DNA of 64,000 nucleotides from Amycolatopsis sp. DSM 110486 (GTDB taxonomy: Bacteria > Actinomycetota > Actinomycetes > Mycobacteriales > Pseudonocardiaceae): positions 7,929,001 to 7,993,000 of the forward strand of contig NZ_CP080519.1 in assembly GCF_019468465.1 (NCBI RefSeq), in the 5' to 3' direction. The notes under the pieces are model-generated. The model was not told the DNA's origin and made no database searches. It saw only the letters and a list, made by a program, of their open reading frames with translations. Both the position numbers and the translations under genes were made by a program. This document shows positions 1-7,369 of this stretch, piece after piece; the stretch's first letter is position 1, and each line of letters begins with the position of its first letter.

Positions 1-1018
1 GCCAGGACGGCGCCGCGACCAGGTCACCGCGCCTGACACGCCAGCTGCGCGCACCGACCTCGACGGTGCCTTCGCCCTCGAACACCTGCCACACCGCGGA
101 GCCGACCTCGCGCCGCGCGGCGGTGGTGGTGCCCGCGCGCAGGCGGTGCACCTCGGCGCGGATCGTGGGCAGGACGTCGCCGCCGGTCGTCGGGTTGGTG
201 AAGCGGACGGCCGCGTGGCCCGGCTCGAGCACCCCGGGGTGGCCCTCGGCCTCGAGGTCGAGCTGGTCGCGCAGCGCGGCGTCGGTGTGCTCCCACCGGT
301 AGGCGGCGATGGGGGAGCTCACCCGCGGCCCGTTCTGGGACACCGGTCGCAGGCCGGGGTGGGCCCACAGCCGCTCGGCGCGTGAGCGGTCCGGAGTGGA
401 GCGGTCCTCGACCTGATCGGGGCCGAACTCGAAGAAGGCCGATCCGGTGTGGTGGGCGAACGGGATGTCGAGGCCGTCGAGCCACGCCATGGGGACGTCG
501 GACTGGTTGTGGTGGCCGTGGAAGTGCCAGCCGGGCGTGAGCAGGAAGTCGCCGCGCCGCATCGCGACCGGGTCGCCGTCGACGACCGTCCACACGCCCT
601 CGCCCTCCAGGACGAACCGGAACGCGTGCTGGCTGTGGCGGTGGACCGGAGCGTCTTCGCGGGGCTTGAGGTACTGGATCGCCGCCCACAGCGTCGGTGT
701 CGCGTACGGCGCCCCGCCCAGGCCGGGGTTGGCCAGCGCGATCGCCCGGCGCTCGCCGCCGCGCCCGACCGGCACGAGCTCGCCCGAGCGCTCCGCCAGC
801 CCGAGCAGGTTCGCCCAGCGCCACAGGTGCGCCTGCGCGAGCGGCCGGGGGCTCGCCGGCATCAGGTCGCCGATCTCCGCCCACAGCGGGATCAGCAGTT
901 CCTGCTCGAAGCCGCGGTAGAGCTCGTGGAGCTCGGGGGTGGGTTCCGGCTGCCCTGGTCCCGCGGTGGCGCGCAGGGTCACCGGGGAGGCCGGTCGGTG
1001 TTCCGCCTTCGCTGTCAT
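1..1018 (-). CDS. gentisate 1,2-dioxygenase (3' end outside window)
   Basis: Ring-cleavage dioxygenase predicted to open gentisate to maleylpyruvate with Fe(II) and O2. Reading down from ATG at 1018, 339 codons are open and run off the left edge, so the C-terminus is missing. The first cupin barrel has the iron-binding pattern HRHSQHAFRFVLEGEG, followed by TPGWHFHGHHN; a second cupin begins near the edge (GSAVWQVFEGEG). The family is usually about 340-380 residues, so little is missing. It is divergent from the IclR gene with only 48 bp between the starts, the usual arrangement for a regulator controlling aromatic catabolism. A 1-hydroxy-2-naphthoate or salicylate 1,2-dioxygenase is a possible alternative within the family. 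Confidence 0.88.
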   Translation of the reverse strand, partial: MTAKAEHRPASPVTLRATAGPGQPEPTPELHELYRGFEQELLIPLWAEIGDLMPASPRPLAQAHLWRWANLLGLAERSGELVPVGRGGERRAIALANPGLGGAPYATPTLWAAIQYLKPREDAPVHRHSQHAFRFVLEGEGVWTVVDGDPVAMRRGDFLLTPGWHFHGHHNQSDVPMAWLDGLDIPFAHHTGSAFFEFGPDQVEDRSTPDRSRAERLWAHPGLRPVSQNGPRVSSPIAAYRWEHTDAALRDQLDLEAEGHPGVLEPGHAAVRFTNPTTGGDVLPTIRAEVHRLRAGTTTAARREVGSAVWQVFEGEGTVEVGARSWRVRRGDLVAAPSW

Positions 1019-1029
1019 GCGGGCAACGC

Positions 1030-1060
1030 TAGACAAGTTCTGCTGTGCGGTGCTTATAGT
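1030..1060 (+). promoter_or_regulatory. divergent promoter/operator region of the IclR gene
   Basis: A TATAGT -10-like box (1055-1060) lies 19 bp after a TAGACA -35-like box (1030-1035). Transcription would begin at or next to the GTG at 1067, so the IclR mRNA is probably leaderless. The heptamer AGTTCTG occurs twice (1036-1042 and 1058-1064), 22 bp apart on the same helix face, and is a candidate IclR operator. Prediction only. Confidence 0.45.
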
Positions 1061-1066
1061 TCTGAT

Positions 1067-1801
1067 GTGAAGAACAAGCCGACCTACGGGATCGATTCCG
1101 TCGACCACGCGCTGCACCTCGCGACGATCCTTCAGCAGGAGGGTCCCCTGCGGCTGACCGAGGCGGCCGAACGGCTCGGCGTCGCCCGTTCGACCGCGCA
1201 CCGGCTGCTGGCCATGCTCGTCTACCGGGACTTCGCCGAGCAGGACGAGGATCGGCGTTACGTCGCGGGTTCGGTGCTGCGGCGCCCGACGGTGATCGAA
1301 CCCGTCGACCACCTCCGCCAGATCGCGTTGCCGCACCTGCAGAACCTGACCGAGCGGACCCGGGAGAGCAGCAACCTGATCGTCGTGGTCGGCGACCAGG
1401 CGCGGTTCGTGGCGACGGCCGAGAGCGACCAGGTGCTGCGCGTCGGGGACCGGGCCGGGCGCATGCTCCCCGCTCACCTCGCGTCGGGTGGGCGGGTGGT
1501 GCTGGCGGCGCTCGACTCCGACGACGTGCGCGCCCGGTACGCCGGGACGGACGTCGACGTCGAAACGCTGGTGCGGGACCTCAAGAAGGTGCGGCGCCAG
1601 GGCTTCGCGCTCAACGACCAGCTCACCGAGGTCGGGCTGACGGCCGTCGGCTGCCCGATCGCCGGTTCACCGGGCTCGATCCCGGCGGCGATCTCGATCG
1701 CCATGCCCACCGCCCGGTACCGGCGCGACCGTCTTCGCGAGTGGGTCGCCCACCTCACCGCCACCGCCGAGGACATCGCGCGAGAGCTCGCCGAGGCCTG
1801 A
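1067..1801 (+). CDS. IclR-family transcriptional regulator
   Basis: DNA-binding regulator of 244 residues. The N-terminal winged helix-turn-helix (about residues 5-65) includes LTEAAERLGVARSTAHRLL; the C-terminal IclR effector domain includes GRMLPAHLASGGRVVLAAL. The GTG at 1067 is chosen because upstream codons in this frame are antisense to the dioxygenase and because a -10-like box sits directly before it. It is divergent from the gentisate dioxygenase and probably senses an aromatic acid or pathway intermediate. Whether it represses or activates cannot be read from the sequence. Confidence 0.9.
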   Translation: MKNKPTYGIDSVDHALHLATILQQEGPLRLTEAAERLGVARSTAHRLLAMLVYRDFAEQDEDRRYVAGSVLRRPTVIEPVDHLRQIALPHLQNLTERTRESSNLIVVVGDQARFVATAESDQVLRVGDRAGRMLPAHLASGGRVVLAALDSDDVRARYAGTDVDVETLVRDLKKVRRQGFALNDQLTEVGLTAVGCPIAGSPGSIPAAISIAMPTARYRRDRLREWVAHLTATAEDIARELAEA

Positions 1802-1809
1802 GCACGCAG

Positions 1810-1842
1810 CCGGGCCGCCGACCGGGGTGGTCGGCGGCCCGG
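1810..1842. terminator. bidirectional terminator hairpin
   Basis: A perfect 14-bp inverted repeat (CCGGGCCGCCGACC / GGTCGGCGGCCCGG) with a 5-nt loop sits between the convergent 3' ends of the IclR gene and the MFS carrier. There is no T-tract, as is common for terminators in GC-rich actinomycetes. Confidence 0.8.
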
Positions 1843-1856
1843 ACTGCGTCAGGCCG

Positions 1857-3218
1857 TCACGCGGCCGGGGTGTCGAGGTCGACGTCCTTGGTCTCGGGAC
1901 CGAGCACCGCGCCGGCCACCGTGCACACGGCGCCGATGACCAGCAGGACCGCCACGCCGTACTCGTAGCTGATGACCTTTCCGAGCCCGATGAGCATGAA
2001 CGAGTACAGCCCGGGGACGATCACGGCGAGCGTGAACCCGATGCCGTAGCCCGAGGCGCGCACGCCGACGTGGAACCGCTCGCACAGGTACGGGATCAGC
2101 ACGGCGTTCGGCGCGACGCTGATGCACAGGGCGATGGTGAAAAAAACCATCGCCAGCCAGAACGGCCCGCCGGTGCCCAGCGTGCGCAGCATGCCGATCA
2201 CACAGCCCACGGACACGGTTCCCGTCAGGACGCCGCAGACGATCAAGGTCCTGCGGCGGCCGAACCGCTGTCCCCACGCGCCGAGGAGCAGGTAGCAGGG
2301 GAAGAGCACCACGTTGGCGGCCAGGATGCCCCAGATCACGGTCTGGCTGGGCAGGTGCAGGTAGGAGATCAGGAGGCCGGACGGCGCGACGGTGAGCATC
2401 TGGATGGCGAACCAGATCCCCGTCATGAGCAGGAAAACCTGCCCGAGGCTGCGCAGGTTGTCCCCGCGGAACAGCTCCCGCAGCGGCGACCGGGTCTTCG
2501 CCGCCTGCTCCTCCTTGGCCTTGTTGGCGGCCCACGCCTGCGACTCGGCGGTCTTGCGCGCGTAGGCGAACAGGACGAACGCCATCACCGCGCCGATCAG
2601 GAACGGGATCCGCCAGCCCCAGGTGGCGTACGCCGACGTCGCCGAGCCGCTCGGGAACACCACCACGAGCACCGCCGTCAGCAGCGACACCGCGACGTAG
2701 GAGACCGGCCAGGCCGACGCGATGAACCCGCCCACGACCCCGCGCCGGGACTTCTCCGCGGACTCCATGGCCAGCGGGTTGGCCCCGGTGTACTGCCCAC
2801 CCATGAAGATCCCGCCGAGCAGCCGCAGCAGCAGGACGCCGGCGAGACCCCACATGCCGACGGATTCGTAGCCCGGCAGGAACGCCACCAGCAGGACCGC
2901 GAACCCCATGCCGACCGAACACACGACCGTCGTGCGGCGCCGGCAGAGGGTGTCGGCGAGGTGGCCGAAGATCACGCTGCCGATCGGCCGGCCCAGGAAC
3001 GCCGCGGCGAACGTGAGGAACGTGAGCGTCGACTTCGTCTGGGGTGGCAGCGTGGACGGGAGGAAGTACTCGATGGCCGGCCCCAGCGCGATCACCGGGA
3101 GCATGATCTCCCAGTAGTCGACGAGGAGGCCGTAGAAGGCGGCGCGTGCTGCTCGCTGCCCGCTCGTTTTGGCTTTCGTGCCGGGGAGGGTGGTTCGCCC
3201 GGCGGCGGAGGTGGACAT
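1857..3218 (-). CDS. MFS transporter, metabolite:H+ symporter type
   Basis: Integral membrane carrier of about 453 residues with around twelve hydrophobic segments. The loop after TM2 is GHLADTLCRRRT, and the acid-rich start of TM1 (DYWEIMLPVIALGPAIEYF) fits the metabolite:H+ symporter (MHS) group that includes aromatic-acid and citrate/proline-betaine carriers. Two adjacent ATGs (3221 and 3218) follow an AAGGA ribosome site; 3218 gives the better spacing of 6 nt. It lies 31 bp after the AhpD-like gene on the same strand, so the two probably form an operon. The substrate may be an aromatic acid given the gentisate enzyme nearby; this is inference. Confidence 0.85.
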   Translation of the reverse strand: MSTSAAGRTTLPGTKAKTSGQRAARAAFYGLLVDYWEIMLPVIALGPAIEYFLPSTLPPQTKSTLTFLTFAAAFLGRPIGSVIFGHLADTLCRRRTTVVCSVGMGFAVLLVAFLPGYESVGMWGLAGVLLLRLLGGIFMGGQYTGANPLAMESAEKSRRGVVGGFIASAWPVSYVAVSLLTAVLVVVFPSGSATSAYATWGWRIPFLIGAVMAFVLFAYARKTAESQAWAANKAKEEQAAKTRSPLRELFRGDNLRSLGQVFLLMTGIWFAIQMLTVAPSGLLISYLHLPSQTVIWGILAANVVLFPCYLLLGAWGQRFGRRRTLIVCGVLTGTVSVGCVIGMLRTLGTGGPFWLAMVFFTIALCISVAPNAVLIPYLCERFHVGVRASGYGIGFTLAVIVPGLYSFMLIGLGKVISYEYGVAVLLVIGAVCTVAGAVLGPETKDVDLDTPAA

Positions 3219-3249
3219 CATGGTTCCTTCGGGGAGTCGGAGGGGCCGG

Positions 3250-3711
3250 CTACTTCGACACGACCGGCGTGGACCGGCCGGGGACCATGCCGGTGGTGAT
3301 GGCCAGCCGGGTGAACGCGTTGATCGTGATGACGGCGAGCACGACGTCGGCCAGTTGCCGCTCGTCGAAGAACTTGCCCGCCAGCCCCCAGGTCTCGGCG
3401 GGAACACCGCGGCCGGCGATGAGCGTCATGGCTTCGGCGAGTTCGAGCGCGGCGCGTTCCTCGTCGGTGAACTCCGGCGATTCGCGCCAGACGGAAAGTG
3501 CGTAGATCCGGCTTTCCTCTTCGCCGTGTTTACGGGCGTCGCGCGTGTGGACGTCGACGCAGTAGGCGCAGCCGTTGATCTGCGCCACCCGGATCTTCAC
3601 GAGTTCGTGCAGGGTGTGGTCGATCGACGACGTCGCCAGGTACTTCTGCATGGCGAGCATCGACTTGTACGCCTCCGGAGCGACGGCGGAGTAGTTCATG
3701 CGCTCGGTCAC
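3250..3711 (-). CDS. carboxymuconolactone decarboxylase / AhpD-like protein
   Basis: Small helical protein of 153 residues with the AhpD redox motif CAYCVDVH (CxxC followed by His) typical of alkylhydroperoxidase-like members of the carboxymuconolactone decarboxylase family. These reduce peroxides through the vicinal cysteines; members without them have decarboxylase or isomerase roles. GTG at 3711 is preferred because GGGAG lies 6 nt upstream; an in-frame ATG at 3762 has no such site. It is the first gene of a probable two-gene unit with the MFS carrier. Confidence 0.83.
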   Translation of the reverse strand: MTERMNYSAVAPEAYKSMLAMQKYLATSSIDHTLHELVKIRVAQINGCAYCVDVHTRDARKHGEEESRIYALSVWRESPEFTDEERAALELAEAMTLIAGRGVPAETWGLAGKFFDERQLADVVLAVITINAFTRLAITTGMVPGRSTPVVSK

Positions 3712-4092
3712 TGCGATCTCCCGGTTTCGTTCGCTGGGCTTGTCGGTCGGCTTTCGGGTCACCTGGAGAGTTCACATCCTGGATCGACCAGGTCCAGGTC
3801 GTGTTGACCGAGGACACTAACCTCGCGACGCTCGGTCGTGACCGGGAATTCTTGTGTGCAGAACGGTTGCGCGCCAAACCGGTCCACGGAGCCGGTGGGG
3901 AAGTGGACCAGGTGCCGGCGCCGGAATCCGGCTAGCGTGGCGGGAGGCAGCCGACGAACTCGGCGCCGACCGGACAGGAAATCGGCGCCGGGATCCCCTG
4001 CTGGTTCTGCTCAGAAGAATTTCAAGCTCCGCCGCACTGGCACGCGGTTAAGTGTCGGGCAGGCTCCAGAGATACGTAATGAGGTGTTTTCC
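3712..4092. other. divergent intergenic region, no gene seen
   Basis: About 380 bp between the AhpD-like and PNPOx-like genes. Open frames here lack ribosome sites and family resemblance. It presumably holds two divergent promoters; no convincing operator or terminator was found. Confidence 0.5.
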
Positions 4093-4572
4093 GTGCCCAC
4101 GATCAGCCAAGAAATGACCGACGTCATCGAAGCCGCGAAACTGATGTTCGTCGCGACCGTCCGTCCTGACGGGACTCCCAACGTCTCGCCCAAGGGCTCG
4201 GTGCGCGTGCTCGACCCCGAACACCTGATCTTCATGGACATCGCTTCGCCGCAGACCGTGGAGAACCTGCGCCACCAGCCGGCGATCGAGGTCAACGTGG
4301 TGGATTTCATCGCCCGCAAGGGTTTCCGCTTCCGGGGCACCGCCGAGATCCTCGACGCGGGACATCCGGATTTCGAGTGGATCCGCGCGTGGCTGGTGTC
4401 GAAGCACAGCGACAGCCAGCCGACCAACCACGCCGTGAAGATCGCGGTCAGCGAGGCGGCTGAGCTCCTGTCGCCCGCGTACACGGTGGACCACGTGCCG
4501 GAGGCCGACGTCCGCAAGGGCTGGCTGCGCAACTACGGCCTCGCCGAGGCCACGTCCGAAGCCGGCGTGTAG
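4093..4572 (+). CDS. pyridoxamine 5'-phosphate oxidase-family flavoprotein
   Basis: A 159-residue protein with the split-barrel flavin-binding fold of the PNPOx family: the early strand LMFVATVRPDGTPNVSPKGS and the dimer-interface strand HLIFMDIASPQTVENL are characteristic. Such small proteins bind FMN or F420 and reduce or protect against diverse substrates; the true PNPOx substrate-binding tail is not evident. GTG 4093 follows GAGG at 8-nt spacing; an in-frame GTG at 4084 is the alternative. It precedes an alpha/beta hydrolase by 26 bp, suggesting cotranscription. Confidence 0.8.
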   Translation: MPTISQEMTDVIEAAKLMFVATVRPDGTPNVSPKGSVRVLDPEHLIFMDIASPQTVENLRHQPAIEVNVVDFIARKGFRFRGTAEILDAGHPDFEWIRAWLVSKHSDSQPTNHAVKIAVSEAAELLSPAYTVDHVPEADVRKGWLRNYGLAEATSEAGV

Positions 4573-4598
4573 CCGCCCATTCCCCTGAAGGAGCCGGA

Positions 4599-5330
4599 GT
4601 GTCAGTTTTTGTTCTCGTGCACGGTTCGTGGCACGACGGATCGTCGTGGGCCGAGGTGGCCGAGCGCCTGGAGGAGCTCGGGCACGAGGTGCACAGCCCG
4701 ACTGTCGCCGGCCACGGCGCCGGAGCGTCGCGGGAGGTGACCCACGACGACTGCGTGGCCTCGATCACGGACTACGTCGACCGGCACGACCTCGCCGGCT
4801 TCGTCCTCGTGGGACACAGCTGGGGCGGGAGCGTGATCGCCCGCGTCGTCGAGCGCTTGCCCGACCGGGTGCGGCGGCTGGTGTTCCTGAACGCCTTCGT
4901 CCCCGCGAACGGGACGAGCGTGCTGGACAACGCTCCGCCCGCCTACCAGGAGCTGTTCCCGATCCTGGCCGCGCAGTCGAGCGACAACACGGTGATGCTG
5001 CCGTTCGAGGTCTGGCGCGACGCGTTCATCGGCGACGCCGACCTGGCCCGGGCTCGGGAGACCTACGAGATGCTCACCCCGGAACCGCTCGGTCCGACGG
5101 TGGAGAAGTTGGACCTCACGAAGTTCTACGCGTCGACCGACGTTCCCCGCAGCTATGTCCTGTGCGGCGAGGACTCGGCTCTTCCGCCAGGCGACCCCGA
5201 GCACGGCTACCTGGCCAACGCCCGCCGGCTCGGCACGTTCCGGCTGGTGACGCTCGAAGGTTCGCACGAGGTCATGTTCACCAACCCGGCTCTGCTGGCG
5301 CGCAAGCTCGAGCTCGCGGGCCGGGACTGA
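4599..5330 (+). CDS. alpha/beta hydrolase
   Basis: A 243-residue alpha/beta hydrolase. The oxyanion strand FVLVHGSWHDGSSW is near the N-terminus, the nucleophile elbow is GHSWGG (about residue 73), an acid probably lies in CGEDSALP, and the catalytic His in EGSHEVMF near the end. The compact fold and the VFVLVHG start resemble the salicylate esterase/methylesterase-like branch. GTG 4599 is preceded by GAAGGAG. A strong hairpin follows, so this ends the PNPOx-hydrolase unit. Confidence 0.85.
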   Translation: MSVFVLVHGSWHDGSSWAEVAERLEELGHEVHSPTVAGHGAGASREVTHDDCVASITDYVDRHDLAGFVLVGHSWGGSVIARVVERLPDRVRRLVFLNAFVPANGTSVLDNAPPAYQELFPILAAQSSDNTVMLPFEVWRDAFIGDADLARARETYEMLTPEPLGPTVEKLDLTKFYASTDVPRSYVLCGEDSALPPGDPEHGYLANARRLGTFRLVTLEGSHEVMFTNPALLARKLELAGRD

Positions 5331-5346
5331 TCGGGTTCGACGGCTT

Positions 5347-5389
5347 GTCGCCGCGTCCGCGCCGGGCCGGGCCCCGCGGACGCGGCGAC
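5347..5389 (+). terminator. terminator hairpin after the hydrolase
   Basis: Perfect 14-bp inverted repeat (GTCGCCGCGTCCGC / GCGGACGCGGCGAC) with a 15-nt GC-rich loop, 16 bp after the hydrolase stop codon. Confidence 0.75.
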
Positions 5390-5439
5390 GTCCCCACCCG
5401 GGGGCCGGGTGGGCTGGAAGAACGAGGAGCCGCACGTCG

Positions 5440-5901
5440 ATGGGCGAAGCCGAGCTGGTTTTCCGGGAGCTGGGACCGGCCGACGATCCGCGGGTGAGGA
5501 AGGACTTGCTGCCGCTGCTGCTGCGGCTGCGGCCCGCGTTGTCCGGCGAACTGTTCGAAGAGCTCGTGACCGAAGGACACGACCAGGGGCTGCGGTACCT
5601 GATCGCGTACTCGCCGGCCGGGCAGCCACTGGCCGCGGCCGGGTACCGCACGCTCGTCACCAGCCGGGGCCGCGTCCTGTTCGTCGACGACCTGGTCACC
5701 GACGAGGCCGCGCGGTCGCGGGGGGTCGGCGCCCGGTTGATGGGCGAGCTGAAGACGCTGGGCCGGCGCGGCGGCTGCGTCCGGCTGGAGCTCGACTCCG
5801 GCGTCGCCAACCCCCACGCGCACCGGTTCTACCTCCGCCACCGGCTGGACATCACGGCGTTCCACTTCGCCGGGCCGGTGGAGCTCGAGACCCGGTCTTG
5901 A
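5440..5901 (+). CDS. GNAT-family N-acetyltransferase
   Basis: A 153-residue single-domain acetyltransferase. The acetyl-CoA pyrophosphate loop is visible as ARSRGVGARLMGEL (motif A, Q/RxxGxG/A type), preceded by the strand RVLFVDDLVTDE; NPHAHRFYLRHRL is the usual end region. Acceptor unknown. GAGGAG lies 10 nt upstream of the ATG. It is followed 36 bp later by an oxidoreductase on the same strand. Confidence 0.84.
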   Translation: MGEAELVFRELGPADDPRVRKDLLPLLLRLRPALSGELFEELVTEGHDQGLRYLIAYSPAGQPLAAAGYRTLVTSRGRVLFVDDLVTDEAARSRGVGARLMGELKTLGRRGGCVRLELDSGVANPHAHRFYLRHRLDITAFHFAGPVELETRS

Positions 5902-5937
5902 CCCGCGTCGGTACCAATCCCTTCAGGAGGAGAAAAA

Positions 5938-6897
5938 GTGCGTGCGGCCTACGTCGAACGGCTCGGTGGCGTGGCGGAGATCCGCTTCGGCGAGCTGCCC
6001 GAGCCCGTGGCCGGCCCGGGTGATGTCGCGGTGGATGTCGTTGCGGTGTCGGTGAACCCGGTCGACACCTTTGTCCGCTCCGGGCTGTATGTGACGGAAG
6101 TCCCGCTGCCGCTGGTGCTCGGCCGGGACCTCGTCGGGCGCGTCGCGGCGGACGCCCGGGGATTCCGGGCCGGTGAGTGGGTGTGGTGCAACAGCCTCGG
6201 CCACGCGGGGCGCCAGGGCGCGGCCGCCGAACGCGCGGTGGTGCCCGCCGACCGGCTCTACCGCGTGCCCGAGGGCGCCGACCCGCTCGACGTCGTCGCG
6301 ATGGCGCATCCGGCCGCCACCGCGTACCTGGCTCTGGTCACCTTCGGCCGCGTGCTGCCCGGCGAGACGGTTCTGGTCGCCGGCGGCGGCGGGAACGTCG
6401 GCGGCGCGCTGATCGAACTGGCGGCCGCGGCGGGCGCCCGGGTCTTCGCGACCGCGTCGGCCGCCGACCTCGGCCGCTGCCGTGACCTGGGCGCCGCAGA
6501 GGTGTTCGACTACCGCGACGAGCGGTTGTCCGACAGGCTGGCGTCCGCCGGGCCGGTCGACCTGTTCGTCGACACCTCCGGCCGCAACGACCTGGAGGCG
6601 GCGGTGCGCCTGCTGGCCTGGCGGGGCCGCATTGTGCTGCTGGCCGGCGCCCGCAGCCGCCCCGTGCTGCCGGCCGGTGAGCTGTACATGCACGACCGCT
6701 CGGTCCTCGGCTTCGCCATCTCGAACGCGACGGCCGCCGACCTCGCCGAGGCCGCCGCGGCCCTGAACCCCCGCTTCGCCGCGGGCGGCTTGCGTCCGCG
6801 CCGGGTGGAGCACCGCACCCTCGCGGACGCCGCGGAAACCCATCGCCGCCTCGAACGCGGCGAGGTGCACGGACGTGTGGTGCTGCTGACCCCGTAG
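5938..6897 (+). CDS. zinc-independent quinone oxidoreductase (MDR family)
   Basis: A 319-residue NADPH-dependent medium-chain reductase of the quinone oxidoreductase type. The N-terminal GroES-like domain has VSVNPVDTFVRSG and PLVLGRDLVG, and the Rossmann loop is VLVAGGGGNVGGALIELAAA (around residues 143-162). The catalytic and structural zinc cysteines of alcohol dehydrogenases are absent. The GTG start has a very strong AGGAGGAG ribosome site. Substrate unknown. A short inverted repeat (GTGTCC/GGACAC, 6902-6918) follows the stop and could be a weak terminator. Confidence 0.85.
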   Translation: MRAAYVERLGGVAEIRFGELPEPVAGPGDVAVDVVAVSVNPVDTFVRSGLYVTEVPLPLVLGRDLVGRVAADARGFRAGEWVWCNSLGHAGRQGAAAERAVVPADRLYRVPEGADPLDVVAMAHPAATAYLALVTFGRVLPGETVLVAGGGGNVGGALIELAAAAGARVFATASAADLGRCRDLGAAEVFDYRDERLSDRLASAGPVDLFVDTSGRNDLEAAVRLLAWRGRIVLLAGARSRPVLPAGELYMHDRSVLGFAISNATAADLAEAAAALNPRFAAGGLRPRRVEHRTLADAAETHRRLERGEVHGRVVLLTP

Positions 6898-7369
6898 GAC
6901 AGTGTCCACGGCGGACACAACGCGTTATCCGGATGCCCGGGCGGCCCCCGGGATCACATTCGTGCAACACCGCGAATAGTGCGATTCAGGCGGGTTGGAG
7001 TATTTCATCCCCCGTTTGTTCCTCGCTCAGACTGGCCGGTTACGGACAGTGAAGATCAAATTCACGACGGTGAATGATCAAATCGGCGTCACTGCTTGAA
7101 AAACAAATCTCGAATCGCTGTAACGGCCCGGTCGGAAAGGCCGATCAGCCGGGTCAGTCCTGATCTTGAACCCGACGCGACGAACTCGGCACCGTGTGCG
7201 AACCCCCTGGTGGATCAAGGAGAGCGCACGCCAGATCGCCCGGCCGACCCGGTTGCCGCTGAAATTTTCCGCTAACTCGGAAGACTTTCTCGGGAGAACT
7301 CCGGCCCCGGGGACGTAATGTGCCCGTAAGGACCGTTTTGGGGTCGACGGCACGCGGAGGGGGATTACA
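6898..7369. other. AT-richer leader region upstream of the Pls-like gene
   Basis: About 470 bp without a credible gene. The stretch 7000-7120 is clearly richer in A and T than its surroundings, as expected for a promoter region, and contains the direct/inverted repeats listed separately. Open frames on the minus strand here show no family resemblance and overlap the Pls-like gene start. Confidence 0.6.
7049..7083. promoter_or_regulatory. candidate operator: repeated GTGAA(T)GATCAAAT
   Basis: GTGAAGATCAAAT (7049-7061) is repeated as GTGAATGATCAAAT (7070-7083), 21 bp apart, so both fall on the same helix face. The first copy also forms GTGAA-N7-TTCAC with 7061-7065. It lies about 290 bp before the first gene of the Dap cluster and is a plausible regulator site; no dedicated regulator gene is visible in the cluster. 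Confidence 0.4.

Noticed and set aside
1827..3299. Plus-strand open frame of 490 codons opposite the MFS carrier
   Set aside because: Repetitive Arg/His/Asp/Gly composition and no domain; the minus strand gives a clean twelve-helix transporter.
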